Source of the DNA: Paraliobacillus sp. PM-2
Lineage (GTDB): Bacteria; Bacillota; Bacilli; Bacillales; Amphibacillaceae
Direction of reading: 5' to 3'
Length of the DNA stretch: 64,000 nucleotides
NCBI RefSeq assembly: GCF_001368815.1
Contig: NZ_CTEI01000002.1
Coordinates: 62,001-126,000 of the forward strand
Shown here: positions 55,622 to 64,000 of the stretch, piece after piece
How positions within the stretch are numbered: the stretch's first letter is position 1
Layout: each line of letters starts with the position of its first letter
Notes under the pieces: generated by a model
What the model was told of the DNA's origin: nothing
Database searches by the model: none
What the model saw: the letters and a program-made list of their open reading frames with translations, nothing else
Made by a program: the position numbers and the translations under genes

Positions 55622-57175
55622 TGCATATTCAATTGCTCTTGTTTCTCTAATTACTGTTACTTTAATATGACCTGGATAATTCAATTCACTTTCAATGCGC
55701 TTTTTGATATCACGTGCAATACGCAAAGATTCCAAGTCATCAATTTCTTCTGGTTTCACCATGATACGAACTTCACGTCCCGCTTGAATAGCGAAAGATT
55801 TTTCAACACCAGCATAAGATTCAGAAATCTCTTCAAGCTTTTCTAATCTTTTAATGTAATTTTCTAATGTTTCGCTTCGTGCACCTGGGCGTGCAGCGGA
55901 AAGTGCATCTGCCGCCGCAACAAGAACAGCAATAATAGAAGTAGCTTCCTCATCACCATGATGAGAAGCAATCGAGTTAATGACTACATCATTCTCTTTA
56001 TACTTTATCGCTAATTCTTTTCCAATTTCAACGTGGCTACCTTCCACTTCATGATCGATAGCTTTTCCGATATCATGTAACAAACCAGCACGTTTAGCAA
56101 CAGTAACATCTTCACCTAGTTCTGCGGCAAGTAATCCTGAGAGATACGCAACTTCCATTGAATGTTTTAATACATTTTGACCATAACTTGTACGATATTT
56201 CAATCTTCCAAGTATTTTTACTAAATCAGGATGAAGTCCGTGAACACCAATATCAAAGGTTGTTTGCTCTCCTACTTCACGAATATATTCATCCACTTCA
56301 CGTCTTGATTTATCAACCATTTCTTCTATTCGAGCAGGATGGATTCTACCATCTTGTACTAGTTTCTCCAGTGCAATACGAGCAGTCTCTCTTCTAATTG
56401 GATCAAATCCAGATAAAATGACAGCTTCTGGAGTATCGTCAATGATCAAATCAATTCCGGTTAAAGTTTCAAGTGTACGAATGTTTCGTCCCTCTCTACC
56501 AATAATACGGCCTTTCATTTCATCATTTGGCAGGTTAACAACAGATACCGTTGTTTCCGCTACATGATCTGCAGCACAACGTTGCATCGCAATAGAAAGA
56601 ATTTCTTTTGCTTTTTTATCTGCTTCTTCCTTCGCACGATTCTCGGATTCTTTTATCATAATTGCGGCTTCATGAGTCACTTCTTTTTCTACTCGATCTA
56701 GAATAATTTGTTTGGCTTGGTCAGTAGTATATCCTGAAATGCGTTCTAGCTCAGTCTGTTGCTCGCTTAACGTAGTTTCCACTTTGCGTTCCATTTCTTC
56801 AATTTGTTGTTGTTTTTCTGCTAGCGAACTTTCTTTCTTCTCTAACATGAGCTCACGCTTATCTAGCGTTTCATCTTTTCGGTCTAAATTCTCTTCCTTT
56901 TGCAATAGACGATTTTCTTGTTTTTGCAGTTCCAACCTTCGTTCTCGAAGCTCTTGATCTACTTGCTGGCGAATTTTGTGACTCTCATCTTTCGCTTCTA
57001 ACAGTGCTTCTTTTTTAGCAACATCAGCATTTCGATGACCTTCTTCAACGATTTGCTTGGCTAATTCTTCCGCACTAGAAATCTTCTTTTCTGCAATAGA
57101 TTTACGAATCAGATAACCAACAACAATACCGACGATTAGGAGCAAAATGGAGATGATGATGCCTATGTTTTCCAT
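55616..57175 (-). CDS. rny: Ribonuclease Y
   Basis: RNase Y is the membrane-anchored endonuclease that begins mRNA decay in Bacillus. The 519-residue protein has an N-terminal membrane helix (about 4-24), a long charged coiled coil (about 30-195), a KH domain with [15 protein letters not shown] (about 222-236) and an HD domain with [12 protein letters not shown] (about 363-374). I start at the ATG (57173-57175), seven bases after GAGGAGG; the upstream ATG at 57208 adds residues not seen in the family. Confidence 0.97.
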   Translation of the reverse strand: MENIGIIISILLLIVGIVVGYLIRKSIAEKKISSAEELAKQIVEEGHRNADVAKKEALLEAKDESHKIRQQVDQELRERRLELQKQENRLLQKEENLDRKDETLDKRELMLEKKESSLAEKQQQIEEMERKVETTLSEQQTELERISGYTTDQAKQIILDRVEKEVTHEAAIMIKESENRAKEEADKKAKEILSIAMQRCAADHVAETTVSVVNLPNDEMKGRIIGREGRNIRTLETLTGIDLIIDDTPEAVILSGFDPIRRETARIALEKLVQDGRIHPARIEEMVDKSRREVDEYIREVGEQTTFDIGVHGLHPDLVKILGRLKYRTSYGQNVLKHSMEVAYLSGLLAAELGEDVTVAKRAGLLHDIGKAIDHEVEGSHVEIGKELAIKYKENDVVINSIASHHGDEEATSIIAVLVAAADALSAARPGARSETLENYIKRLEKLEEISESYAGVEKSFAIQAGREVRIMVKPEEIDDLESLRIARDIKKRIESELNYPGHIKVTVIRETRAIEYAK

Positions 57176-57337
57176 GGTTTCACCTCCTCTTGCTATGAAT
57201 TTGTACAAAACAATTTAAGTCGGCATGTACAGTTTTACCAGTATAAATGCATAATTAATCAAAAATGTATAATAAAATTATACATTTTAATTTTAATCTT
57301 GCTAGTTTGTTATGTCAAGGAAACGTCATATTTTATC

Positions 57338-57373
57338 AAAAAAACTGATAACATATATTGTTATCAGTTTTTA
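57338..57373 (-). terminator. Terminator of recA
   Basis: AAAAACTGATAACA / TGTTATCAGTTTTT, short loop, T-run on the minus strand. Confidence 0.88.
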
Positions 57374-57382
57374 ATGCAATCA

Positions 57383-58414
57383 TTATTTTTTATCTTTCGT
57401 ATCTGTTTCTTCCGTTGATGGTGCGGCTACATCCATACCATAATGATTGCGAACTTTGTTGTACACTTCCTCTGTAATATCAGGATGTTCTTTTAAAAAT
57501 TGTTTAGAGTTTTCTCTTCCCTGACCTAAACGCTCTTCATTATAAGAGTACCATGCACCACTTTTTTGAATAATATCCAAGTCGGAAGCTATGTCAAGTA
57601 GCTCACCCTCTTTAGATATTCCTTCTCCATACATAATATCTACTTCTGCTTGTTTAAAAGGTGGCGCTACTTTATTTTTAACTACTTTAATTCTTGTTCT
57701 GTTACCGACCATATCATTTCCCTGTTTTAACGTTTCTGCTCGACGCACTTCTAAACGTACAGATGAATAGAATTTTAATGCTCGACCACCAGGTGTGGTT
57801 TCAGGGTTACCAAACATCACACCTACTTTTTCACGGATTTGGTTAATAAAGATGGCTGTTGTTTTTGATTTATTGATTGCTCCTGATAATTTTCGTAAGG
57901 CTTGAGACATTAATCTTGCTTGTAAACCTACATGAGAGTCTCCCATTTCACCTTCTATTTCTGCTTTAGGAACAAGCGCAGCGACAGAATCAATAACAAT
58001 CATATCAACCGCTCCACTTCGCACTAGAGCTTCAGCAATTTCCAATGCTTGTTCACCTGTATCTGGTTGAGACAATAATAGTTCATCAACATTAACACCT
58101 AAATTTCTAGCATAAACTGGGTCTAACGCATGCTCAGCATCAATAAAAGCTGCTTGACCACCTTGTTTTTGAGCTTCTGCAATGGCATGTAATGAAACAG
58201 TTGTCTTACCTGAAGACTCAGGTCCGTATATTTCAACAACTCGTCCTCTAGGATAGCCACCAACACCTAGTGCTACATCTAGTGCTAATGAACCACTAGA
58301 GACCGTTGCTACCTTTTGTTCTGCACGCTCTCCTAATTTCATAATAGAGCCTTTACCAAATTGCTTTTCTATTGATTTCAACGCCATATCTAAGGCTTGT
58401 TTACGATCACTCAC
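57383..58414 (-). CDS. recA: Recombinase RecA
   Basis: RecA forms filaments on single-stranded DNA, drives homologous pairing and triggers LexA self-cleavage. The 343-residue protein has Walker [10 protein letters not shown] (about 64-72), the [20 protein letters not shown] segment (about 140-159), loop L2 [19 protein letters not shown] and an acidic-lysine tail. The start is a GTG after GAGGGGG. One LexA box lies about 70-85 bases upstream. Confidence 0.98.
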   Translation of the reverse strand: MSDRKQALDMALKSIEKQFGKGSIMKLGERAEQKVATVSSGSLALDVALGVGGYPRGRVVEIYGPESSGKTTVSLHAIAEAQKQGGQAAFIDAEHALDPVYARNLGVNVDELLLSQPDTGEQALEIAEALVRSGAVDMIVIDSVAALVPKAEIEGEMGDSHVGLQARLMSQALRKLSGAINKSKTTAIFINQIREKVGVMFGNPETTPGGRALKFYSSVRLEVRRAETLKQGNDMVGNRTRIKVVKNKVAPPFKQAEVDIMYGEGISKEGELLDIASDLDIIQKSGAWYSYNEERLGQGRENSKQFLKEHPDITEEVYNKVRNHYGMDVAAPSTEETDTKDKK

Positions 58415-58483
58415 GCTATTTCCCCCTCGAAATTTAAACTATTACTATCATAACTTGTTTTTTGAGATTTAACAAGCAAAAAG

Positions 58484-58497
58484 CGAATAAATGTTCG
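58484..58497. promoter_or_regulatory. LexA (SOS) box of recA
   Basis: On the minus strand CGAACATTTATTCG has one mismatch to CGAAC-N4-GTTCG, 70-83 bases upstream of the recA start. Confidence 0.85.
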
Positions 58498-58589
58498 TTC
58501 TTTTTAGAAGTAGTTACACTGTTTATAATTACCTTTTACGTTAGACAAACGACATATTTAATTCATATAAAGTAGTTTAAACTTGATTT

Positions 58590-59846
58590 TCAACTATTTT
58601 TCTTCAATAAATGATATAAAAGCTCAAGCCCTTTTTTAACTGATCGTCTACGAATAAAATTACGATCCCCAGAAAAATGAAATTCTTCTGTTTGGGCAAT
58701 GGCTCCTCGAAAATATATACTAATAATAACAGTACCGACTTCTTTCCCTTGAGAAGTATTTGGACCTGCAACTCCAGTAAAACTAATTGCAATGTCTGAT
58801 TTAAACTTATTAGCGGCCTTTTTTGCCATTTCTTCAGCACATGCATGACTAACTGCACCATATCGATCTAACATTGTATCCGATACGTCTAGTACGTCTT
58901 TTTTTGCATCCATTGCATAGCTAACAATGCTCCCAAGAAATACATCACTTGCACCTGGGTTCGACACCATTGCATCTGCAAACAGCCCACCAGTTAAACT
59001 TTCCGCTGCGGCAATTGTCTGATTTTTTTCATTTAATAACATTAGAATCGCTTTTTCAATAGTAATATCATCATGGCCATAAAGATAGTTACCAACTACA
59101 TCGAGTAGTTCTTTTTCTTTTTGTTCAATCAGTTGATTAGCTTGTTGAGCTGTTTCTGCTTTTGCAGTTAAACGAATAGCTACTTCACCATCTGTAGCTA
59201 ATGGAGCAATCGTAGGGTTATCTTGATTGGAAATCAGTGTTTGAATTTTGTCTTCTAGTTGAGACTCACCTATTCCTATAAATCGAAGCATTCGAGACCT
59301 GATTACATCTTGTAAGGAAAATTGGTCTTTTAAATAATTAATTACAAACCCTTCCATCATTTTTTTCATTTCTCTCGGAACACCTGGCATAAAGATAAAC
59401 ATACAATTTTTATGGTTGACTATCATACCAGGTGCAGTACCTATTGGATTAGGTATAGCAATCGAATGTTCAAACGTCATTGCTTGTTTACGATTATTGG
59501 CAGTCATTTGACGGTTATTTCTACTAAAATAATTAGCAATAGTAGAAAGTACTTGCTCATTCATCATTAGTTTTTTATTCGAAAGCTTTGCAAAAGCTTC
59601 TCTAGTTAAATCATCTTCTGTGGGGCCTAGCCCACCAGTTACAAATACAAGATCAGATCGATTGGCAGCTTGTTCAAAACAGGAAATAACACGCTCCAAG
59701 TTATCACCGACTACTTGGTGATAAAATATACTAATTCCTACATTTGCCAACTGTTCAGAAATCCACTTTGCATTTGTATTTGCAATCTGTCCTAATAGCA
59801 ATTCTGTTCCTACACCTATTACTTCAGCTTTATAAGTTTCACCCAT
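58590..59846 (-). CDS. cinA: CinA family nicotinamide mononucleotide deamidase
   Basis: CinA-family proteins recycle the NAD by-product NMN; this 418-residue protein has both domains. The N-terminal molybdopterin-binding-like domain has AEVIGVGTELLLGQI (about 6-20), VTGGLGPTEDDLTREAF (about 68-84) and FMPGVPREMKKM. The C-terminal amidase domain (about 255-418) has AESLTGGLFADAM and FTGVAGP. Its ATG overlaps the pgsA stop (TAATG), so the genes are coupled; the upstream GTG/ATG choices would lie inside pgsA. Confidence 0.94.
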   Translation of the reverse strand: MGETYKAEVIGVGTELLLGQIANTNAKWISEQLANVGISIFYHQVVGDNLERVISCFEQAANRSDLVFVTGGLGPTEDDLTREAFAKLSNKKLMMNEQVLSTIANYFSRNNRQMTANNRKQAMTFEHSIAIPNPIGTAPGMIVNHKNCMFIFMPGVPREMKKMMEGFVINYLKDQFSLQDVIRSRMLRFIGIGESQLEDKIQTLISNQDNPTIAPLATDGEVAIRLTAKAETAQQANQLIEQKEKELLDVVGNYLYGHDDITIEKAILMLLNEKNQTIAAAESLTGGLFADAMVSNPGASDVFLGSIVSYAMDAKKDVLDVSDTMLDRYGAVSHACAEEMAKKAANKFKSDIAISFTGVAGPNTSQGKEVGTVIISIYFRGAIAQTEEFHFSGDRNFIRRRSVKKGLELLYHLLKKNS

Positions 59847-60424
59847 TATTTCGAACCTCTCATCACATGCCAATTTTTCACAAAATAGTCCACCCCAGAA
59901 ATGACGGTTAGTATTAATGCAATATATAATGTAATGGTATCAAACGGAAAATGAATATAGGAAAATGGGAAGTTGTGTAATAATAAAGCTGCAATAGCTA
60001 CAAGTTGAAAGGTGGTTTTCCATTTCCCCATGTTCCCAGCTGCTAGCACTAATCCTTCTCCTGCTGCAACTAAACGTAAACCTGTGACAGCAAATTCTCT
60101 ACTAATAATTATAATAACAATCCATGCAGGAATCATTCCCATTTCAATTAAAAGAATAAAGGCTGAGGAAACTAATAATTTATCTGCCATAGGGTCTAAG
60201 AATTTACCTAAATTAGTTACTAAGTTATATTTTCTCGCGTAATGGCCGTCAATCCAATCTGTTCCCGCGGCAATAATAAATAAAACAGCAGCAACAAAAT
60301 CAACAATTGGTAATGTAGAAGCTCCAATTATCCATTCCCCAAAGTCCAATGGCAACGTTAAAAGTAAAATAAAAATTGGAATTAAAAAAATACGTGATAA
60401 TGTTATTCGATTTGGTATATTCAT
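59846..60424 (-). CDS. pgsA: CDP-diacylglycerol--glycerol-3-phosphate 3-phosphatidyltransferase
   Basis: PgsA makes phosphatidylglycerol phosphate at the membrane. The 192-residue protein has several membrane helices and the CDP-alcohol phosphotransferase motif DWIDGHYAR...G..LDPMAD (about 59-84), with all four aspartates. I start at the ATG (60422-60424), seven bases after AAAGGAG; the longer frame from 60544 adds 40 unmatched residues. Confidence 0.96.
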   Translation of the reverse strand: MNIPNRITLSRIFLIPIFILLLTLPLDFGEWIIGASTLPIVDFVAAVLFIIAAGTDWIDGHYARKYNLVTNLGKFLDPMADKLLVSSAFILLIEMGMIPAWIVIIIISREFAVTGLRLVAAGEGLVLAAGNMGKWKTTFQLVAIAALLLHNFPFSYIHFPFDTITLYIALILTVISGVDYFVKNWHVMRGSK

Positions 60425-60573
60425 ATGTATTCTCCTTTGTCTTACAATATAAAATAATGGTTTATTAATATATATGAGAGCTATCAATTGCGATATAATA
60501 GCTAAAAACTCATTAATGCCAAATAAATGATAAACCCTTCTCACCGTATGATGAAAAGGGTATATTTCATACT

Positions 60574-61488
60574 CTATTCTATATCCTGATTCATATTAAT
60601 CCAAACACGTTGAACAGCTGTTGGACTACTAATATCATCAGGTAATTTTAACGGTACGCCATTCAGTTCAATCGAGATCGTAGTTGGTTCACCAAACTTC
60701 AGGAATATTTGTTCATTATCAGAAATATCTAATTGCATTGGTGAGTCGTTTTGTTGAAAATTCCCATAATAAAGATTTTCACCATTGCTATCTTCAACTT
60801 CTAACCAATTCCTACCCTCTGTTTCGAATTCTAATGTTATCTGATCTTTTTTATAAGTAAATTCATAAGTAGATTGATCATTTTCAAATTCTACTAACTC
60901 TAATGTGGGTTCTTGATCTGCTTCATTTTCTGATTTTTCTTCAGTAGGTGCTTCATTATTATCATCTTTATCTGTGGAATTTGTATCATCTTCGTTCCTA
61001 TCATCTTCTGATTCTGGTGGCAATGTTACTTCATCTCCTCCATTTTGCTCAGAAGAAGGTGGTTCAGTATTTTCTTTATCATCATTAGAAAAGAAATCAC
61101 TACTGATTAGGTAAATAATAAAGGCAACACCGACAATTAATATCCCTGTAATAATGGTAGGTAATAAAGAAAAAATTGGAGATCTTTTTTGTGACAAATT
61201 ACTAGTCTTTTTGCTACGTTGCACTCGTGTATACTCTATAGTTGGATCTTCTTCCATAGATGGCAACTCATGACTATATTCCTCTAATAATTCACTTGCA
61301 TTTAATCCTAAGGCTATTGCATATTCTTTAATAAAAGCTCGAGTATAAAAAGTTCCTGGTAGTAGAGAAAACTCACCTTTTTCAATCGCTTTTAAATATC
61401 TTGATTGTATCTTAGTCATTTTTTCAATATCTTCAATGGAGAGGTTTTTTGCTTCTCTCGCTTCTTTTAATCTCATACCAATTTCCAT
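60574..61488 (-). CDS. rodZ: RodZ-like membrane protein with N-terminal helix-turn-helix
   Basis: RodZ links the MreB cytoskeleton to the cell-wall elongation machinery. The 304-residue protein has a cytoplasmic HTH_25 domain (GMRLKEAREAKNLSIEDIE, about 4-22), one membrane helix (about 105-126), a long acidic Asp/Glu/Asn-rich linker outside (about 130-200) and a C-terminal DUF4115 beta domain. The ATG at 61488 follows a weak GGATGG site. The very acidic external linker suits a salt-adapted organism (inference). Position beside pgsA is the Bacillus order (ymfM). Confidence 0.92.
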   Translation of the reverse strand: MEIGMRLKEAREAKNLSIEDIEKMTKIQSRYLKAIEKGEFSLLPGTFYTRAFIKEYAIALGLNASELLEEYSHELPSMEEDPTIEYTRVQRSKKTSNLSQKRSPIFSLLPTIITGILIVGVAFIIYLISSDFFSNDDKENTEPPSSEQNGGDEVTLPPESEDDRNEDDTNSTDKDDNNEAPTEEKSENEADQEPTLELVEFENDQSTYEFTYKKDQITLEFETEGRNWLEVEDSNGENLYYGNFQQNDSPMQLDISDNEQIFLKFGEPTTISIELNGVPLKLPDDISSPTAVQRVWINMNQDIE

Positions 61489-61685
61489 GTTAACACCATC
61501 CAATTAAATAATAACAGGTATATATAGCTTTTCACACTACTTTTATCATAAATGATTTTATCTATTTATGAAAGAGATAAAAAAGACGTTAATTCTTTGT
61601 CTTTCCATTCTATTGTATATGATATTTCAAAATATGGATAGTATTTGAAAGAAGGAAATTCAAAAATAAATAAATTAGTAAATAT

Positions 61686-61716
61686 AAAAAGCCTTGCTCT
61701 AAAGCAAGGACTTTTG
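61686..61716 (-). terminator. Terminator after the DUF3243 gene
   Basis: AAAAGTCCTTGCTT / AGAGCAAGGCTTTTT stem with Ts on the minus strand. Confidence 0.85.
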
Positions 61717-61718
61717 TA

Positions 61719-61979
61719 TTAGCGATCTGTACCTTCATTTTGAACTAATTTTACCATCATATTAGCAATTGCGTGTTGCTCTTTTTCATCGCCAACATTC
61801 CATAATTCTTTAATCACAGCTTCTTTCTGGTTTTTAGCATCCACGTTATTTGATAAATAATTACCTATATCATAAGCTAGATCTGATATTGCATTTTGAC
61901 TTATTCCTTGGGCTTGCGCTTGATGTAATCGATCCCCAAGAAAATCCTTCCAAGATTCAAAATTATCTAAAACTGACAT
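61719..61979 (-). CDS. ymfJ: DUF3243 family protein, YmfJ-like
   Basis: The 86-residue helical protein matches YmfJ: SVLDNFESWKDFLGDRLHQA at the start, ISDLAYDIGNYL (about 38-49), KELWNVGDEKEQHAIANMMVKLVQ near the end. Function is unknown. I start at the ATG (61977-61979) after GGAGGGAAAG; the longer frame from 62060 overlaps ymfI and adds unrelated residues. Confidence 0.92.
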   Translation of the reverse strand: MSVLDNFESWKDFLGDRLHQAQAQGISQNAISDLAYDIGNYLSNNVDAKNQKEAVIKELWNVGDEKEQHAIANMMVKLVQNEGTDR

Positions 61980-62053
61980 GTCTACTTTCCCTCCTTCATT
62001 ATCTTGTATAGTTAGCTTGTGAAGAAGGAGAGAAAATATACATATCCCTTTAT

Positions 62054-62770
62054 TTACCAAGCGCCATCTATCTTTATTATTTCACCATTAATATAGCTAG
62101 CGGAATCCTTAACTAAAAATGCTGCAAGATCTGCTACTTCCTTTGTTGTTCCCATTCGATTAGCCGGTATTTCATTTGTTAGCATGCATTCTTCTTGTTT
62201 CGTTAAGTGTGCATTCATTTTTGTACGTATTAACCCAGGACTTATACCATTGATTCGTATATTGTTAATTGCTACTTCTTTCGCTAAAGCTTTAACAAAA
62301 CTATTTTGTGCACCTTTAACAGAAGAATAAATCACTTCTGAACTTGCACCAATTTCTCCCCATATGGATGAGATAACAATAAAATTGCCATATTGATTAC
62401 GAATCATTGAAGGAAGAAAAGCTTTTGTTATCCTCCATAAAGCTTTTACATGAACATAAAACAGTTCATCCATCGATTCATTTGTTGTCTCTTGAAGCAA
62501 ACAGTTTAATGATTGTCCATTAGCAAAAACAACATGAGTAGGTTGAAAAGAAACAGATTGAATAAACTGACTTATTCCTTTTTCCGTACGTAAATCCCCT
62601 TGTACACTTTCCATAATTACTTCATCTGGCAACGCTTTGAACAGGTCATTAATGATTTGCTCATTCTTGTAATAATGCAAGGATAAAGTAAACCCTTCAT
62701 TTGCTAACTGAACTGCAATTGCCTTGCCAATATCACCACTTGCACCAATAATTAAACAGTGCTTATGCAT
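62054..62770 (-). CDS. ymfI: SDR-family reductase YmfI (EF-P 5-aminopentanone reductase)
   Basis: In B. subtilis YmfI reduces a 5-aminopentanone group on elongation factor P, completing its modification. The 238-residue protein has the SDR NAD(P) motif IIGASGDIGKAIA (about 6-18), a FANGQS segment in place of the usual NNAG (about 83-88), catalytic serine in ISSIWGE (about 133-139) and the YSSVKGA catalytic Tyr/Lys (about 146-152). It overlaps the ymfH stop by one base. The EF-P role is inferred by homology and position. Confidence 0.88.
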   Translation of the reverse strand: MHKHCLIIGASGDIGKAIAVQLANEGFTLSLHYYKNEQIINDLFKALPDEVIMESVQGDLRTEKGISQFIQSVSFQPTHVVFANGQSLNCLLQETTNESMDELFYVHVKALWRITKAFLPSMIRNQYGNFIVISSIWGEIGASSEVIYSSVKGAQNSFVKALAKEVAINNIRINGISPGLIRTKMNAHLTKQEECMLTNEIPANRMGTTKEVADLAAFLVKDSASYINGEIIKIDGAW

Positions 62771-64000
62771 TATTTTTCTTCCGTGGTTGGCATAATTTGA
62801 AACACCGTGACATTTTCATCATTGATCCAACTTTGTAAGTAGTCATTTGCATCTTCTATCGTGATCTCATCAAGTATAGGTAACAAGTTAAAATAATCAA
62901 ACCCTAATGTTTTATAGTGAATAAATTGTTGCGCAATGGTTTCTAAGCTATTCATACTTCGTAATAGCTCACCTGTTTTTTTCCGCTTCATACGTTCAAA
63001 TTCTGAAGGTGTTAAGGATGTATTCTTCCATCTTAGTAGCTGTTCCTTGATTGTATCTGCTAATTGATCTGGTTTTGTTGTATTTCCACCTAAGACAGAA
63101 AAAGCAAAGTTCTTTTCTCGATTGGATTCAAAGGAAAAGTTATCATCAATTAAATCTTTTTCATATAGTTCATGATAAAAAACGCCACTTTTTGAGTAAA
63201 AGTGATCTAAAAGCATGTCTGCTAGCAAGTCTTGCTGCATAAAATTAGCTTCTACTGTTTGTAAATTCTCTTTAATACCTACCATACATTTAGGAACAGA
63301 CACAGGCATTTCTAGCACTGTTTTTTGTTTAGCAACAGTCGGTAGTTCATTTGAAAATGATCGATCAATTGTATTTAATGTCTTAAACGTTTTTTTCTGT
63401 TGATTGGCTTCGATCAACTGCATCATATTTTCCGGTTCAAAATTACCAGTTATAAATAAAATCATATTTGAGGGATGATAAAATGTTTCATAACAAGTAT
63501 ATAGATCTTCTTTTGTAATCGCTTGGATCGAATCGACTGTTCCAGCGATATCTATTTGTACTGGATGGTTATGATACATATTACCAATTGTACCAAAGAA
63601 AGCACGCCAATCGGCTTGGTCATCATACATACGAATTTCCTGAGCAATGATTCCCTTTTCTTTTTCTACAGATTGATCAGAAAAATATGGCTCTTGCACA
63701 AAATCAAGTAATGTCTCTACATTGTTTTCTATTTCTTCAGTAGCTGAAAAAAGATATGCTGTTTTTGTAAATGAGGTAAAAGCATTTGCTGATGCACCTC
63801 GTTTTGTGAAATCTTGAAACACGTCACGGTCTTCTTTTTCAAAAAGTTTGTGCTCTAAAAAATGTGCAATTCCATCTGGAACGGTAATATAATCTTTTTG
63901 ATTTATTGGAACAAAAGTCTGATCAATAGATCCGTAATCAGTAGCAAATATCGCAAATGTTTTAGACATCTCTGGCTTTGGTAACAAGTACACTTGTAAA
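62770..64000 (-). CDS. ymfH: M16-family peptidase-like protein YmfH, N-terminus outside the window
   Basis: This gene is cut by the window end; about 410 residues are visible and roughly 20 N-terminal residues are missing by comparison with the usual 425-430. It keeps the inverted zinc motif HFLEHKLFE (about 45-53) and the downstream Glu in EKEKGIIAQEIRMYDD, so it may be an active metalloprotease. In Bacillus ymfF and ymfH lie together upstream of ymfI. Substrates are unknown. Confidence 0.93.
   Translation of the reverse strand, partial: LQVYLLPKPEMSKTFAIFATDYGSIDQTFVPINQKDYITVPDGIAHFLEHKLFEKEDRDVFQDFTKRGASANAFTSFTKTAYLFSATEEIENNVETLLDFVQEPYFSDQSVEKEKGIIAQEIRMYDDQADWRAFFGTIGNMYHNHPVQIDIAGTVDSIQAITKEDLYTCYETFYHPSNMILFITGNFEPENMMQLIEANQQKKTFKTLNTIDRSFSNELPTVAKQKTVLEMPVSVPKCMVGIKENLQTVEANFMQQDLLADMLLDHFYSKSGVFYHELYEKDLIDDNFSFESNREKNFAFSVLGGNTTKPDQLADTIKEQLLRWKNTSLTPSEFERMKRKKTGELLRSMNSLETIAQQFIHYKTLGFDYFNLLPILDEITIEDANDYLQSWINDENVTVFQIMPTTEEK

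Noticed and set aside
60528-60566. Hairpin between rodZ and pgsA as a terminator
   Set aside because: AAACCCTT / AAGGGT stem has mismatches and no T-run on the minus strand, so it was not listed.

Overview
The window is about 64 kb of low-GC chromosome from an endospore-forming, aerobic member of the Bacillaceae. The evidence is strong AGGAGG-type ribosome binding sites, frequent TTG/GTG starts, many sporulation genes (spoVS, spoVK, cotE, sirA, tlp, sspN, sspP, an sspL-like gene, a cwlC-like amidase), a T-box leader, and LexA and GlnR sites of the Bacillus type. Gene order closely follows the ymfH-to-parC segment of Bacillus subtilis, with the pks/nrd part absent. The proteins look most like the Oceanobacillus/Gracilibacillus/Virgibacillus group, but that is an impression, not a computed placement. 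No rRNA, tRNA or CRISPR array was seen.

Layout. 1-4.4 kb: Mn-dependent pyrophosphatase (cut by the window edge), proBA under a proline-specific T-box, and ilvE. 4.6-5.4 kb: an sspL-like spore gene and msrA. 5.5-12.9 kb: the hisZGDBHAFI operon with divergent hisJ. 13.1-18.9 kb: parC-parE, a CoA-binding protein and plsY. 19-24.2 kb: folE2-yidD, the yneQ-yneP-AAA operon (the AAA protein is an unusual tandem SpoVK-like ATPase), the sspN-tlp spore operon and an FbpB-like small gene. 24.2-30.5 kb: acnA, sspP, a PAS histidine kinase, ccdC, a repeat-rich 600-base gap, yneF and sirA. 30.6-35.4 kb: IS copy 1, tkt, ynzC, yneB, a 30-residue membrane peptide in the yneA position, and lexA. 35.4-39.3 kb: the cwlC-like amidase, a 1.1-kb patch flanked by direct repeats of the glnA 3' end, and glnRA. 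39.4-44.9 kb: ynbB, hflX, spoVK, hfq, miaA and a degenerate Dps. 45-54 kb: mutSL, cotE, ricA-miaB, a dipeptidase and IS copy 2. 54.3-64 kb: spoVS, ymdB, rny, recA, cinA-pgsA-rodZ, a DUF3243 gene, ymfI and ymfH (cut).

How the parts work together. Biosynthetic operons (pro, his, ilvE, glnRA) sit beside DNA repair (lexA, recA, mutSL), chromosome segregation (parEC), RNA metabolism (rny, hfq, miaA, miaB, ymdB) and sporulation genes. SOS control is visible as three LexA boxes between lexA and the small-peptide operon, plus one box ahead of recA.

Most unusual points: (i) the SOS operon encodes a 30-residue single-helix peptide instead of full-length LysM-bearing YneA; (ii) a Dps homologue has lost three ferroxidase ligands; (iii) an apparently uncharacterised gene lies between diverged direct repeats of the glnA 3' end; (iv) two IS200-type copies that look identical each sit beside a terminator hairpin and carry a structured, possibly omega-RNA-derived 3' tail without TnpB; (v) a two-domain SpoVK/CbbX-like AAA+ protein exists in addition to SpoVK.
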